From NCBI RefSeq assembly GCF_003337415.1, contig NZ_QPJT01000004.1, forward strand, positions 210,023 through 274,022: 64,000 nt of DNA. The letters run 5' to 3'. The stretch is from Anaerobacterium chartisolvens. GTDB taxonomy: Bacteria > Bacillota > Clostridia > Acetivibrionales > DSM-27016. The position numbers were made by a program, and so were the translations under genes. The notes beneath the pieces are model-generated. The model was not told the DNA's origin and made no database searches. It saw nothing but the letters and a program-made list of their open reading frames with translations. Shown in pieces: positions 19,523-27,785 of this stretch (positions are counted from its first letter, which is position 1; each line of letters starts with the position of its first letter).

Positions 19523-19891
19523 TTATTTTACAACCTTTATCTCAATATAGTTCTCAAAATCAAGGTTTCTTCTTTTGCAAAAAAGTATAATTCCCCACAT
19601 GAGCTTTTTGCCCCCTCCCACATCTTTGGTCAGAAAGCGGTGCAAATGCCCGGGGTCTACGGAGATTTCTCGGGCAAAGCGGCTGTAGCTGCCTCCGCAA
19701 AGCTTTAAAAACAAATCCTCATACACTTTTTCCCTGTTTATTTTTACAGTACTCTTTTTCGCTTTTATATAGCTTATAACTGTGTTGTCGAGCTCCCTGC
19801 TTAAGCTTAAGATGTTTTCTGAGGACAGGTTTTTGTCGGTTACGGATTTGTTAAGCAAATTCTGCATTTCAGCTATGGTCTCCTTAAGCAT
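19523..19891 (-). CDS. Spo0E-like domain fused to an HTH-like domain
   Basis: The N-terminal 45 residues form a Spo0E-type helical hairpin: KETIAEMQNLLNKS, then ILSLSRELDNTVISYIKAK, where SRELDNTVISY matches the SQxLDxxI phosphatase signature. The C-terminal half (YSRFAREISVDPGHLHRFL, residues 69-87) resembles a helix-turn-helix of the XRE/Cro kind. Spo0E proteins are normally free-standing and 45-90 residues long, so this 122-residue combination is unusual. ATG 19891 follows CAGGAG; an upstream in-frame ATG lacks a ribosome site. A Spo0A~P phosphatase role is inferred from the motif only. Confidence 0.65.
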   Translation of the reverse strand: MLKETIAEMQNLLNKSVTDKNLSSENILSLSRELDNTVISYIKAKKSTVKINREKVYEDLFLKLCGGSYSRFAREISVDPGHLHRFLTKDVGGGKKLMWGIILFCKRRNLDFENYIEIKVVK

Positions 19892-20126
19892 AATAACACT
19901 CCTGTCTTTTTGCATTGTCATAACCGCGGCGTATCATGTGATGTACAACATGCTCAACGGCGTTTAATCTGCATTTTTTTATAAATCGGGATGTTTCAAC
20001 ACAATTATAGGTTTTATTCCCAGACATGTCAATATACTTCCAAAAATATTTAATGGGGTTAATATCTGTATAACCTAAAGAAGCTCAGGAAGAAAACCAG
20101 CTTTATTCCCTATTTCCGGCTTGCAG

Positions 20127-20172
20127 CTAAAATAAAAAAAGAAAAAAGGCGTTGCAGCCCTCCTGCAACGCC
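20127..20172 (-). terminator. Terminator of the ABC-F gene
   Basis: GGCGTTGCAG and CTGCAACGCC form a 10-bp stem at 20148-20172; the minus strand continues with TTTTTTC and more T. It lies 83 bp past the ABC-F stop. The remaining sequence between 19892 and 20254 shows no gene. Confidence 0.9.
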
Positions 20173-20254
20173 GTCCTTCATAGAAAATGGTAAGAGGTAT
20201 GTTAAAAAAGTTTTCTGAAATATAAAGTTCAAGCCTCATGCCATATCCCTCTTC

Positions 20255-21757
20255 TCACATGCGCGGCATCGGTCCTGCATTGTGAGAACTTATATCAGGT
20301 GCAAGTTTCAGTGTACCGTCGGCTATCTCGTAAACAATATCTGCGGTATTCTCTATTAGATATTTATCATGAGAAATAAAGAGGATTGTCCCTGTATAGT
20401 TTTTTATCAATGCTTGAAGAGCCTCAACACTTGGTATGTCAAGGAAATTGCTTGGCTCATCCATCAATAAAATATTGTATCTTCCAAGCAGCATTTTTGC
20501 CATCTGAAGCTTGATAATTTCTCCGCCGCTCAATACAGCAAGCTCTTTATTGATGTCATTCTGTGAAAAACCCATTGAAGCTAATACTGAACGGATTTCA
20601 GATACTTGGTAATCACAATCGTTTTGCATATATTCCATGACTTTCTGATTATGATTGTATTTATATCCGGTCTGAGCGAAGTAGCCGATGACAGCTTTCG
20701 GGGAGATGTATATCCCTGGCTCCCGGTCTAAAATCATTTGAAACAATGTGGTTTTACCAGTTCCGTTATTCCCTGTAAAGACAACCTTTTTACCAAGGGG
20801 AATCTGGAAAGATACCTTGTCAAACAAGACCTTATCATCAAAGCATTTACTTATATCCGTTGCGGTAATTGGATATGGGTTGTGAAGCTCAAGTGACTTG
20901 CTCTGCCGGAAACGTATTGTGCGAATATTTTCCGGCGCTTGTATGTCTCCCATTGCTTGCAACCGGTGCTCCATATTTTTAGCTGCATTATAAAGCTTTT
21001 TTTGTTTACTTCCAACGGTTTTTTGATGTCCCAGACGACCGGCACTTTCTGAGTTATTCTTTTTTTCGGCACCTTTTTCTTTTTGAGTAACTTTTCGTGC
21101 CTGCTTTCGTTTTTCCTCAGCCGCTTGTTCTAAGCGGTTGCGTTCAGCGATATATAGCTCATACTGTGCTGTTTGATTTTGGCGTTCTTCCTCCTTTTGC
21201 TGTAGATAATCGCTATAACCACCCCAATATTCAATGATTTTTCCATCTTTTAGTTCCCAAATCTTATTTACTATTTCATCCAGAAAATATCGGTCATGAC
21301 TGACCAGAAGCAATGCTCCTGAATAATATTTTAACTGGCTAATCAAAAAGTCAATCCCGAGCCTGTCTAAATGACAGGTAGGTTCATCAGCAAAGATACC
21401 ATGTACATTTCCTGAAAGGGCTTGTGCGATTTTCAATCGTGTCTCCTCACCTCCACTCATGGTTTGAGCGGATAACTGGTTTACACCCAACTTACCAGTC
21501 AGCACATGGTTAATATCCTTCTCTACAACTGTCTCATCAAGTTGGGGAATGTAAGAAAATGTTCCATATCTGCTGATTTTACAGTCAGGCAATGAAATCT
21601 CACCCAAAAGCATTTTAAGCAATGTGCTTTTCCCGGCTCCATTACCCCCAACCAGACCAATTCTATCATAGTCGTAAAGTTCCAAATCATCAATATCCAA
21701 AACATCGCGTCCAACATACTCAACGCGAATGTCTTTTGCTTTTATCAATAGGTTCAT
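20255..21757 (-). CDS. ABC-F ribosomal protection protein, Msr(D)-like
   Basis: ABC-F resistance proteins bind the ribosome E site and dislodge macrolides or related drugs. The protein has two ATPase domains and no membrane segments. Walker [10 protein letters not shown] is at 37-45, signature SGGEETRL and ADEPTCHLD follow, then a long charged linker (about 190-290), a second Walker [18 protein letters not shown] and MDEPSNFLD. The N-terminus [17 protein letters not shown] and the linker end [19 protein letters not shown] resemble Msr(D) closely. It is preceded by a promoter, leader peptide and attenuator on the same strand, so drug-induced expression is expected. Alternative: a housekeeping or Lsa/CplR-type paralogue. 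Confidence 0.88.
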   Translation of the reverse strand: MNLLIKAKDIRVEYVGRDVLDIDDLELYDYDRIGLVGGNGAGKSTLLKMLLGEISLPDCKISRYGTFSYIPQLDETVVEKDINHVLTGKLGVNQLSAQTMSGGEETRLKIAQALSGNVHGIFADEPTCHLDRLGIDFLISQLKYYSGALLLVSHDRYFLDEIVNKIWELKDGKIIEYWGGYSDYLQQKEEERQNQTAQYELYIAERNRLEQAAEEKRKQARKVTQKEKGAEKKNNSESAGRLGHQKTVGSKQKKLYNAAKNMEHRLQAMGDIQAPENIRTIRFRQSKSLELHNPYPITATDISKCFDDKVLFDKVSFQIPLGKKVVFTGNNGTGKTTLFQMILDREPGIYISPKAVIGYFAQTGYKYNHNQKVMEYMQNDCDYQVSEIRSVLASMGFSQNDINKELAVLSGGEIIKLQMAKMLLGRYNILLMDEPSNFLDIPSVEALQALIKNYTGTILFISHDKYLIENTADIVYEIADGTLKLAPDISSHNAGPMPRM

Positions 21758-21793
21758 TAATCCAACCTCCTTATTAAATTCGCAGTTTTCTAA

Positions 21794-21970
21794 TTATCTG
21801 AATATCCTGCAATTTCCCCAATGAGGCATATGCGAAATAAACCAAGGCATAGTTCTTTCCTCTTTATCTCTGATGAATTAAAACCGTTCACTTAAAGTTT
21901 TTTCACATATGGATGCCATATACTCACGAGTACAAGAGTCAAAGACATGATGCCTATTTTGTTTATTCAT
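21794..21970 (-). pseudogene. 58-codon frame with internal TAA before the ABC-F gene
   Basis: ATG 21970 has GAGGAG 7 bp upstream and opens a 30-residue frame (MNKQNRHHVFDSCTREY...LSERF) that ends in TAA at 21878-21880. The same frame continues without further stop for 27 codons (FIRDKEERTMPWFISHMPHWGNCRIFR) to TAA 21794. This looks like one small gene split by a nonsense codon. I do not recognise the family. It lies between the attenuator and the ABC-F gene, so it would be on the same induced transcript. Confidence 0.4.
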
Positions 21971-22009
21971 ATAAATTCTCCTCATATTCTTTAATATTTT
22001 AGCAATTTA

Positions 22010-22058
22010 GGCAATAAAAATGCAGATTAGAAGCTACGACAAGAGCTTCTAATCTGCA
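22010..22058 (-). terminator. Transcription attenuator of the ABC-F gene
   Basis: TGCAGATTAGAAGCT (22021-22035) and its exact complement (22044-22058) form a perfect 15-bp stem with an 8-nt loop. The minus strand continues with TTTTTATT. It sits about 250 bp before the ABC-F start and 136 bp after the leader peptide, the layout of an antibiotic-sensing attenuator. Confidence 0.85.
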
Positions 22059-22193
22059 TATATACGAGAAGAAATCACAACGAAAGGGCACAGTAAAAAA
22101 CTATCCCCAATTACAAGTCATGTCTGCATCTCAAAATAAGCACAACAAAAAAAGCTCATCATCATAAGATGAAATCCACTCTTTATTGCTAAC

Positions 22194-22220
22194 TTATTTT
22201 AAACATGGATGCAGAGTCAT
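22194..22220 (-). CDS. Leader peptide MTLHPCLK of the ABC-F attenuator
   Basis: An 8-codon frame starts at ATG 22220 with AAGGAGG 10 bp upstream, about 20 nt after the predicted transcript start. Its codons TCTGCATC and TTAAAATAAG can pair with GATGCAGA and CTTATTTTGA about 60 nt later on the same strand. Ribosome stalling here would change leader folding. Mef/Msr and Erm leaders of similar length (MT....L+) work this way; the stall sequence itself is not the known RLR type. Confidence 0.65.
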   Translation of the reverse strand: MTLHPCLK

Positions 22221-22248
22221 AACTTCAAATCCTCCTTAATCTTTATAC

Positions 22249-22278
22249 ATTGTAACATCCAACGTGTATATTTGTCAA
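22249..22278 (-). promoter_or_regulatory. Promoter of the ABC-F leader
   Basis: On the minus strand TTGACA (22278-22273) and TACAAT (22254-22249) are 18 bp apart. The expected transcript start near 22241 lies just before the leader peptide ribosome site. Confidence 0.75.
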
Positions 22279-22343
22279 AAATATGTCTCCACTGTTTTGC
22301 AGTTACATTTTGTGAATTTCATAGTTTGGAAATTCATCATCGC

Positions 22344-22553
22344 CTAAATATCTTGTTTTCCAGCAATTAATGGATTTCTTGCGTAAGAAATACCTATTTT
22401 CATTTTTTCTATGGTAACAGTATTCGGTAGTCTGCCTGGGCTGTGAAATTCCACTCTGTCATCGAACATAAATATCCTTATCTTTGAGCCGCCTATACTA
22501 TAGTTACGATGAACCAGCGTATTAACGATTGCTTCCCTTAAAACAAGGACTTT
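22344..22553 (-). pseudogene. Fragment of an AlbA_2/RecG-like ATP-binding protein
   Basis: A frame without a start codon reads VLREAIVNTLVHRNYSIGGSK, then RIFMFDDRVEFHSPGRLP and ISYARNPLIAGKQDI before a stop. This is the characteristic HATPase_c_4 part of putative DNA-binding/ATP-binding proteins with an AlbA_2 domain, normally 400-500 residues long. The N-terminal half and the rest of the C-terminus are missing, so it is a remnant. Confidence 0.75.
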
Positions 22554-22593
22554 TTATCATTTACACATTGTTTCTCTTTCAATAGTCTTAGCC

Positions 22594-22905
22594 TCATGAT
22601 CTAAATAATCTAGGATAGTCTCTTGAACCATGTACTATATGATAAACAAAAACAGTATCTCCAATAACTCTGTATATACAAACATATTTTCCACTAGCTA
22701 CAAATCTATATCCTAATAAATTCAATTCATTATCTTGGACAGCAACACCCGATAGCGGATATGTTTTAAGCCGCTCAAGCGATGTAAGTATTTGATCTGT
22801 TATATTTTTTGCAGACACCGGACCAACCATAATTAAATGATAGTCCGCAATTTCCTCAAGTTCTGCCCATGCAGGGGCTAAAATATCTAAATTATACTCC
22901 TGCAT
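22594..22905 (-). CDS. RelE/ParE family toxin
   Basis: This 103-residue protein has the ParE/RelE fold signature: LDILAPAWAELEEIADYH, a central helix NITDQILTSLERLKTYPLSG, then YRFVASGKYVCIYRVIGDTVFVYHIVHGSRD. RelE-type members cut mRNA on the ribosome and ParE-type members poison gyrase; the sequence does not decide which. Its start overlaps the antitoxin stop by 14 bp, so the pair is coupled. The pair looks intact. Confidence 0.85.
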   Translation of the reverse strand: MQEYNLDILAPAWAELEEIADYHLIMVGPVSAKNITDQILTSLERLKTYPLSGVAVQDNELNLLGYRFVASGKYVCIYRVIGDTVFVYHIVHGSRDYPRLFRS

Positions 22906-23164
22906 TTCTGTATTTCTCCTCTAACCTTTTTTTAGCGTCTTCTAGTGAAACTGTGGGTTCTCCAGAAAGCCTTGACTGTTCAGCCATTGCAAGCTTAGCT
23001 TTGAGCCTTAAAAGTTGCTCTCTCTTTTCAAAAGCTTCAATGCTCATTACCACAATGTCTCCTTCACCATTCTTGGTAATATATATAGGCTCTTCTACCT
23101 CATGAGCCAAGGTAGAAATTTTGCCGTAATCGTTTCTCAATGTTGTTGATGATTTAATTATCAT
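22892..23164 (-). CDS. Phd/YefM family antitoxin
   Basis: The 90-residue protein starts IIKSSTTLRNDYGKISTLAHEVEEPIYITKNGEGDIVVMS-like (key parts SSTTLRNDYGKI and PIYITKNG), the DNA-binding N-terminus of Phd/YefM antitoxins. A long charged helix that wraps the toxin follows. It neutralises the downstream RelE/ParE toxin and probably represses the operon. The ribosome site GGAGG precedes the ATG. Confidence 0.88.
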   Translation of the reverse strand: MIIKSSTTLRNDYGKISTLAHEVEEPIYITKNGEGDIVVMSIEAFEKREQLLRLKAKLAMAEQSRLSGEPTVSLEDAKKRLEEKYRNAGV

Positions 23165-23497
23165 AAATAACAGCCTCCAGAATTAATTATTCTGCTATTA
23201 TTATACCATAATTCTTAATGGTATATCAATAAATATGGTTTTCCAACTAACTAATTACAATAGATTCTAATTGCAACTACTATCACATTTATAACGGTAG
23301 TTTATATTTTCGTTTATTTACGGTATATAATTAATAGTACGTGAATTTTAAAAATAAGTTTTATACACCATCCGTAATTATTGGACTAAATGGCAATTCA
23401 TTAAAAGCTGTTTAGACTCTAACCCAAATCAAACTGGCACTCTCCCCTTGCCAATGTATTCTTTATGAATAGCCGCTTCCTATTGTTTCAGATATCG
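23165..23497. other. A/T-rich intergenic stretch, no gene seen
   Basis: Between the antitoxin and the XRE regulator no open frame with a ribosome site, no strong hairpin and no recognisable promoter pair stand out. Confidence 0.45.
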
Positions 23498-23818
23498 CTA
23501 TCTGCCTTTGTTTTTCAGCATTGAAGCGTATTCCTTGATTTTATCCATATCCTCCTGAGAAAGTCCCTCAGAATCAATATAAATAATGTTTGAGCCATCT
23601 TTTGAAAAGCTGCGGATTTCAGTCCTGCCCAAAAGCCAGTCAATTGAGACATTAAAGAAGTCGGCAAATTTTATTAAGGTTTCTTTTTCCTGCGGAAATC
23701 TTTTATTAGTTTCATAAAAACCAATAACTCTATATGGAATATCTATTGCTTTACCTAATTCTTCTTGAGATAAATTTTTTTCTTTTCTTAATTTCTTTAT
23801 TTTTTCTGCAAAATCCAT
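23498..23818 (-). CDS. XRE family transcriptional regulator (Cro/CI-like)
   Basis: The 106-residue protein has an N-terminal helix-turn-helix: FAEKIKKLRKEKNLSQEELGKAIDIPYRVIGFYETNKRFPQ, ending in the typical FFNVSIDWLLGR. The C-terminal 35 residues form a short dimerisation tail (LSQEDMDKIKEYASML). ATG 23818 follows GGAG at 8 bp. It faces the plus-strand promoter at 23891, which carries paired CTAC-N6-GTAG boxes, an arrangement like a phage or ICE repressor next to its operator. Repression of the divergent coiled-coil gene is inferred. Confidence 0.88.
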   Translation of the reverse strand: MDFAEKIKKLRKEKNLSQEELGKAIDIPYRVIGFYETNKRFPQEKETLIKFADFFNVSIDWLLGRTEIRSFSKDGSNIIYIDSEGLSQEDMDKIKEYASMLKNKGR

Positions 23819-23890
23819 TATTATCACTCCATCAACAGTTTAACATAGAAAATTAATATTGTATATATTGAACTAATTAGTAGTATTTCC

Positions 23891-23943
23891 TTGACATTCT
23901 ACTTTTATGTAGTATAATTATATTATAACCTACTATTAAGTAG
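23891..23943 (+). promoter_or_regulatory. Promoter with two CTAC-N6-GTAG operators
   Basis: TTGACA (23891-23896) and TATAAT (23913-23918) are 16 bp apart. Palindromic boxes lie in the spacer (CTACTTTTATGTAG, 23899-23912) and just after the start (CTACTATTAAGTAG, 23930-23943), 31 bp apart, about three helical turns. The adjacent XRE protein is the likely ligand. Confidence 0.75.
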
Positions 23944-24070
23944 CATAAATTAAAAAATTCGACCATATATACAAATATTTATAATCATATACCCGATTTA
24001 ATGTATATTTGTCTAAATGACAGCTGTTTTCCATTCGCAGATAATAGTCTTTTTTAGGGAGGCATTAATT

Positions 24071-24451
24071 ATGTGTATTGCAATAGATACATTGGATATG
24101 ATCCGGGATAAGCTTGATAAAGCTAATAAGGAATATCGCAGGCTGCGCCAGGAGCTCAGTACAGCAGATAAAACAATCTCAGATATCCTTCATGAGCTGG
24201 AATTCTGCGAAGCCCTCAGTGCCTCTCAGGGCTATAAATACGCCAGAATGCTTAAAAAGCTTCGGAAAGACCGAAGGTATATAAAAAATGAGCTTGAAGA
24301 GCTGCAGGTATTTCTTGAGAAATTTGCCGGATTCGATTTTCATAAGCTGAAGAAGTCCCTGCTCGATCTGGAAAACCGCCAGAAGCATAGAAAATATACC
24401 CCACGGGTATTGACACCTGAGAAGCGCGAGATAATGCTGAATATTTTATGA
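24071..24451 (+). CDS. Hypothetical coiled-coil protein (126 aa)
   Basis: I do not recognise the family. The product is highly charged and nearly all helix: DTLDMIRDKLDKANKEYRRLRQEL, then YARMLKKLRKDRRYIKNELEELQVFLEKF, predicted coiled coils. A basic tail RKYTPRVLTPEKREIM follows. ATG 24071 has GGGAGG 8 bp upstream; an upstream in-frame ATG lacks one. It is driven by the promoter at 23891 and probably repressed by the divergent XRE protein. Its last 60 bp are part of an 85-bp sequence repeated at 34257, so the gene's 3' end is the boundary of the restriction island. Confidence 0.6.
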   Translation: MCIAIDTLDMIRDKLDKANKEYRRLRQELSTADKTISDILHELEFCEALSASQGYKYARMLKKLRKDRRYIKNELEELQVFLEKFAGFDFHKLKKSLLDLENRQKHRKYTPRVLTPEKREIMLNIL

Positions 24452-24475
24452 AATTTTGCCCTATATTTGCAAGCT
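24391..24475 (+). repeat. 85-bp direct repeat, left copy
   Basis: This sequence matches 34257-34341 at 83 of 85 positions (differences at G/C in GAGAAG/GACAAG and C/T in GCGCGAG/GCGTGAG). It covers the last 20 codons of the coiled-coil gene and 24 bp beyond. Together the copies bracket the 9.8-kb restriction/helicase segment. Confidence 0.95.
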
Positions 24476-24556
24476 CCTTTTACGCCCCTCCCAAAACCCC
24501 TCTCTTTTCTGCCCGATTTTCGCCGCAGCCTGATACAGTCAGCTTGTTTCAGGTTT

Positions 24557-24598
24557 TTATACTTTCCGATAAATCAGCGCTGTACTGGACATTGCCAC
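24557..24598 (-). pseudogene. Remnant of a methyltransferase C-terminus
   Basis: Read on the minus strand this gives VAMSSTALIYRKV and a stop, which parallels the end of the methyltransferase at 35204 (VVCSSTALIYWKV). The frame is closed by TGA just upstream. Nucleotide similarity covers about 38 bp. It is a leftover of a second copy, now at the left side of the island. Confidence 0.65.
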
Positions 24599-24659
24599 TC
24601 ACTTTTTTAGCCTGTGAGTTCTCACTAATATCTGTATGTAAAGCGGAGCATCATTTTAT

Positions 24660-27600
24660 CTACAGTGTCTCCATAACATCGAGCAAACTCTGGTAGCTGT
24701 CAACATCATAGTACTTTACACCTGCTGTGGAAATCTCATTAAATAGTTTCTTTGCGCACATAATTTTAGCTTTCTCAATATCGTCGGTACGGTTCATTTC
24801 ACCGAATTTCGTCGATTGCATACTTCCTTTAGTTTCAGCAATGAAGAAAATATGCTTTACCGCGCCTTTCTTAAATGAAATTGCCCAGTCCGGCGAATAT
24901 TCGCCAACGGGTGTAGGAATATAAAACCCACGCCGGCCCCTGGGGAGTTTGGCGTAAACAACAACCTCGTCGGCAGCATCCAAATCCTTGGCAAACCGCC
25001 GTTCTATGCTATCAGCCGCCGTACCGTCCGTGAATACATAGTCTTGAATGGCATGTTTCGCCTTGAACGCCTTTGCGTATTCGTCAGTGGCTCGGCTCAT
25101 ATTGAAGATGCTCTGCGAATACGGTTCTTGCGCGCTTGGTGTATAGGTGATATGCTCCACTACAACCGACGCTTTTTGTCGATTGATGATTCCAGCAGCT
25201 TTGATAATAAACTCCTCCGGGTTTTCTCGAAACAGCCATAGCTTTTCAAGTGAAATACCTCTCAGAATTGCTGTTGCTGACCTACGCGTTAAAATTGTTC
25301 TTTCCGCAATTTTACCAATTAGATCATACTCGGCAAAGCTTCCTTGTGCACGTTCAAGTCTTTTTGTTTCAGTACGCTTTACATTAAAGTCTATGCCTGT
25401 CTGCTCACCTTTCGTCAAGGTATATGTCAAGCGGGCTACCCTAAGCTCGCTATTTATGGCGGCAATAGACTTTTGAATAAGTTCTGTGCTGTCAAACTCT
25501 ACAGTATATGCGTACCTTTTGTTAATCCGTTCCCACAGCTCTTTGAAGTCCTTCCAGTTTTCATTCAGCGGGTTATTCTTGACCTTTGTATCGTGTCCAT
25601 TTCCCGCCATTTCTTTCAGAATACTTGGGTCAAATATCGCTTGGACCAGTTTATGTATGTTTTCTGCAAGCGGAATCAGTTCCGGCTTTAGCGGAGCAAA
25701 GCTGCCCGCTTCGGTGGCAGCACGGTAAGTATCCGTAATACCAAAGTTATCGTCAACATATTCATTACGGACAAGGTAGTTGTATATTGCATTTGCTTCT
25801 TCGATTGTAATAGAGTGCGTATCTTCTCCAATTATAACATTCTTGCCGGCGAAATATTCCACATTTGCCTTTGTCGGACGCTCATAAAGGTCGGACTTGA
25901 TTTCTCTCTGTAAATCTGCTACAAATCCTGCATAGCTTTCACTCGCAACAACCGTCAGAACATTTACACCATGAACAAGGGTTTCACCGCAAACTTCAAC
26001 ATCTTGCCGTTCGCCAGTACTGTTAACACAAAGACGCAGGCCGCGCCCTACTTCTTGCCTCTTTGCTGTCGCATTATCCGAATGTTTTAAAGTGCAAATC
26101 TGGAATACATTGGGGTTATCCCAGCCCTCACGCAATGCGGAATGTGAGAATATAAATCTTGTCGGCTCTTCAAAGGAAAGCAAGCGTTCCTTATTTTTGA
26201 GTATGAGGTCATAGGCTGAAATATCGTCCGAAAACTCACTTCCACGCTTTACATTACTATTTACAGATCTGCCTTTCTTATCTATGGAAAAATATCCACA
26301 ATGGGTTTCCGAGGTTTGGATTCCTCTTAAGTAAGCTTGATAGTCCGTAGGAAATAGTGTCAGTCGTTCATTGAGTGCTGCATTGTACTCCTCTTCAAAA
26401 ATACGTCCGTACTCACTGGGAATTTCCTCTCCATCTTCATTGTACTGACGGTACTTTGCCACTTCGTCGATGAAGAAAAGAGACAGACACTTTATGCCCT
26501 GCTCAAACAGCCCTTCCTCTTTATCGAAATGCGACGCTATTGTTTCCCTAATCTGAATGCGTCGGATATCATCCTCATTCACATTGCCGCTTGCCTCACC
26601 CGTTGCTAAGCTATCACCATTAGAGAATGTGATCATAGCGCGTATCGGATCTATTTCTGCAATGGAAATACCCTTGTATTCCTCCAATCCTTTCGAAGCC
26701 GTATAAAGGCTATCCCCTACGCGGAGGGTTTGTATTTCACGCTTGATACCGCCGCCACGTTTAACCTCAAGTTCTAAGCGCGCGCGCGGAGGATTTTTGG
26801 GGTCTATTACAATAGCGGCAAGATACAAATATCTGCTTGTGCCGCTTAGATTCTTCAGTTCAAACCCTTTGACCTCAATTTTTTTGACAAGCTTATTTTT
26901 AAAAGCATCCAGCGCATCCAAAACATAAACGAGGTTGTGTGACGTCTTATGCGTTGCGGAATAGTTCAGCGAAAACAGAGGGTTAAAATTCTTTTTCAAA
27001 GCATTCTGCGTTGCCGTGCCACCCATTTTCTGCGGCTCATCCAAAATAATAATGGGACGGTTCGCCTTGATAACGTCAATGGGACGGCGCGAGCCGAACT
27101 CGTCGCGCTTGGTATAAATAATGCGGGCGGCCTCGTTGCCGCTTCTGCCTTCGACATTCTTTTCCTCGTTCATGGTGGTGTTAAATGCTTGTGTATTGAT
27201 TATCATCACGTTAATACCGGAGTTTTGCGAAAACTCGTCCAACTGGTGGAGGTTTGAAGAATTATACACAAAGAAACGAGCCTTAAGCCCATATGATTTC
27301 ATAAAATGTTCCTGTGTAATCTCAAAGGTTTTTTTCACACCCTCACGAATGGCAATGCTCGGAACGACAACGATAAACTTACTCCATCCGTATGCCTTGT
27401 GGAGTTCAAACATAGTCTTTATGTAGCAATAGGTTTTACCTGTTCCTGTCTCCATTTCAACGTCAAGCGAAACAGCACCAAGCCCGGAGATTAGTTCCGT
27501 CGAATATTTGATGTTGTTGTCAGTCTGCACTGCGCGGATATTCTTCAGAAGCTGTTCTTTTTTCAAATCTACTTCTGCGTTGCGGTAGGCGATTTCGAAC

Positions 27601-27785
27601 TCTTCCATTGTCTGTTCTTTTTCATCTTCAAGGAAAGAGCCTTGGGCAGGCTTTTCTTCCGGCCTTGTTGTGCCTATATCGCGACGGTATTTTGATATTC
27701 CATAGTTCGGCTGCCCGGCAAATACCTTGACGATGCTTTCGGCAGCCTCTGTTTGGAAAGGCTGTATTTTAAACTGAAATTTCAT
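24660..27785 (-). CDS. Type III restriction enzyme, Res subunit
   Basis: Res uses ATP to communicate along DNA and cuts unmodified DNA as a complex with Mod. The 1041-residue protein has an SF2 helicase core: Walker A METGTGKTY (about 111-119), an ILDEPQKMGG Walker B (DEPQ form) and REGWDNPNVFQICTL with QEVGRGLRL as motif VI. The nuclease site near the C-terminus is SPDWAISF...FFIAETKGS, a PD-(D/E)xK arrangement with all key residues present. Its ATG follows the mod stop with the ribosome site AAGGAGGG inside the mod end. The enzyme looks intact and is last gene of the operon. Confidence 0.93.
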   Translation of the reverse strand: MKFQFKIQPFQTEAAESIVKVFAGQPNYGISKYRRDIGTTRPEEKPAQGSFLEDEKEQTMEEFEIAYRNAEVDLKKEQLLKNIRAVQTDNNIKYSTELISGLGAVSLDVEMETGTGKTYCYIKTMFELHKAYGWSKFIVVVPSIAIREGVKKTFEITQEHFMKSYGLKARFFVYNSSNLHQLDEFSQNSGINVMIINTQAFNTTMNEEKNVEGRSGNEAARIIYTKRDEFGSRRPIDVIKANRPIIILDEPQKMGGTATQNALKKNFNPLFSLNYSATHKTSHNLVYVLDALDAFKNKLVKKIEVKGFELKNLSGTSRYLYLAAIVIDPKNPPRARLELEVKRGGGIKREIQTLRVGDSLYTASKGLEEYKGISIAEIDPIRAMITFSNGDSLATGEASGNVNEDDIRRIQIRETIASHFDKEEGLFEQGIKCLSLFFIDEVAKYRQYNEDGEEIPSEYGRIFEEEYNAALNERLTLFPTDYQAYLRGIQTSETHCGYFSIDKKGRSVNSNVKRGSEFSDDISAYDLILKNKERLLSFEEPTRFIFSHSALREGWDNPNVFQICTLKHSDNATAKRQEVGRGLRLCVNSTGERQDVEVCGETLVHGVNVLTVVASESYAGFVADLQREIKSDLYERPTKANVEYFAGKNVIIGEDTHSITIEEANAIYNYLVRNEYVDDNFGITDTYRAATEAGSFAPLKPELIPLAENIHKLVQAIFDPSILKEMAGNGHDTKVKNNPLNENWKDFKELWERINKRYAYTVEFDSTELIQKSIAAINSELRVARLTYTLTKGEQTGIDFNVKRTETKRLERAQGSFAEYDLIGKIAERTILTRRSATAILRGISLEKLWLFRENPEEFIIKAAGIINRQKASVVVEHITYTPSAQEPYSQSIFNMSRATDEYAKAFKAKHAIQDYVFTDGTAADSIERRFAKDLDAADEVVVYAKLPRGRRGFYIPTPVGEYSPDWAISFKKGAVKHIFFIAETKGSMQSTKFGEMNRTDDIEKAKIMCAKKLFNEISTAGVKYYDVDSYQSLLDVMETL

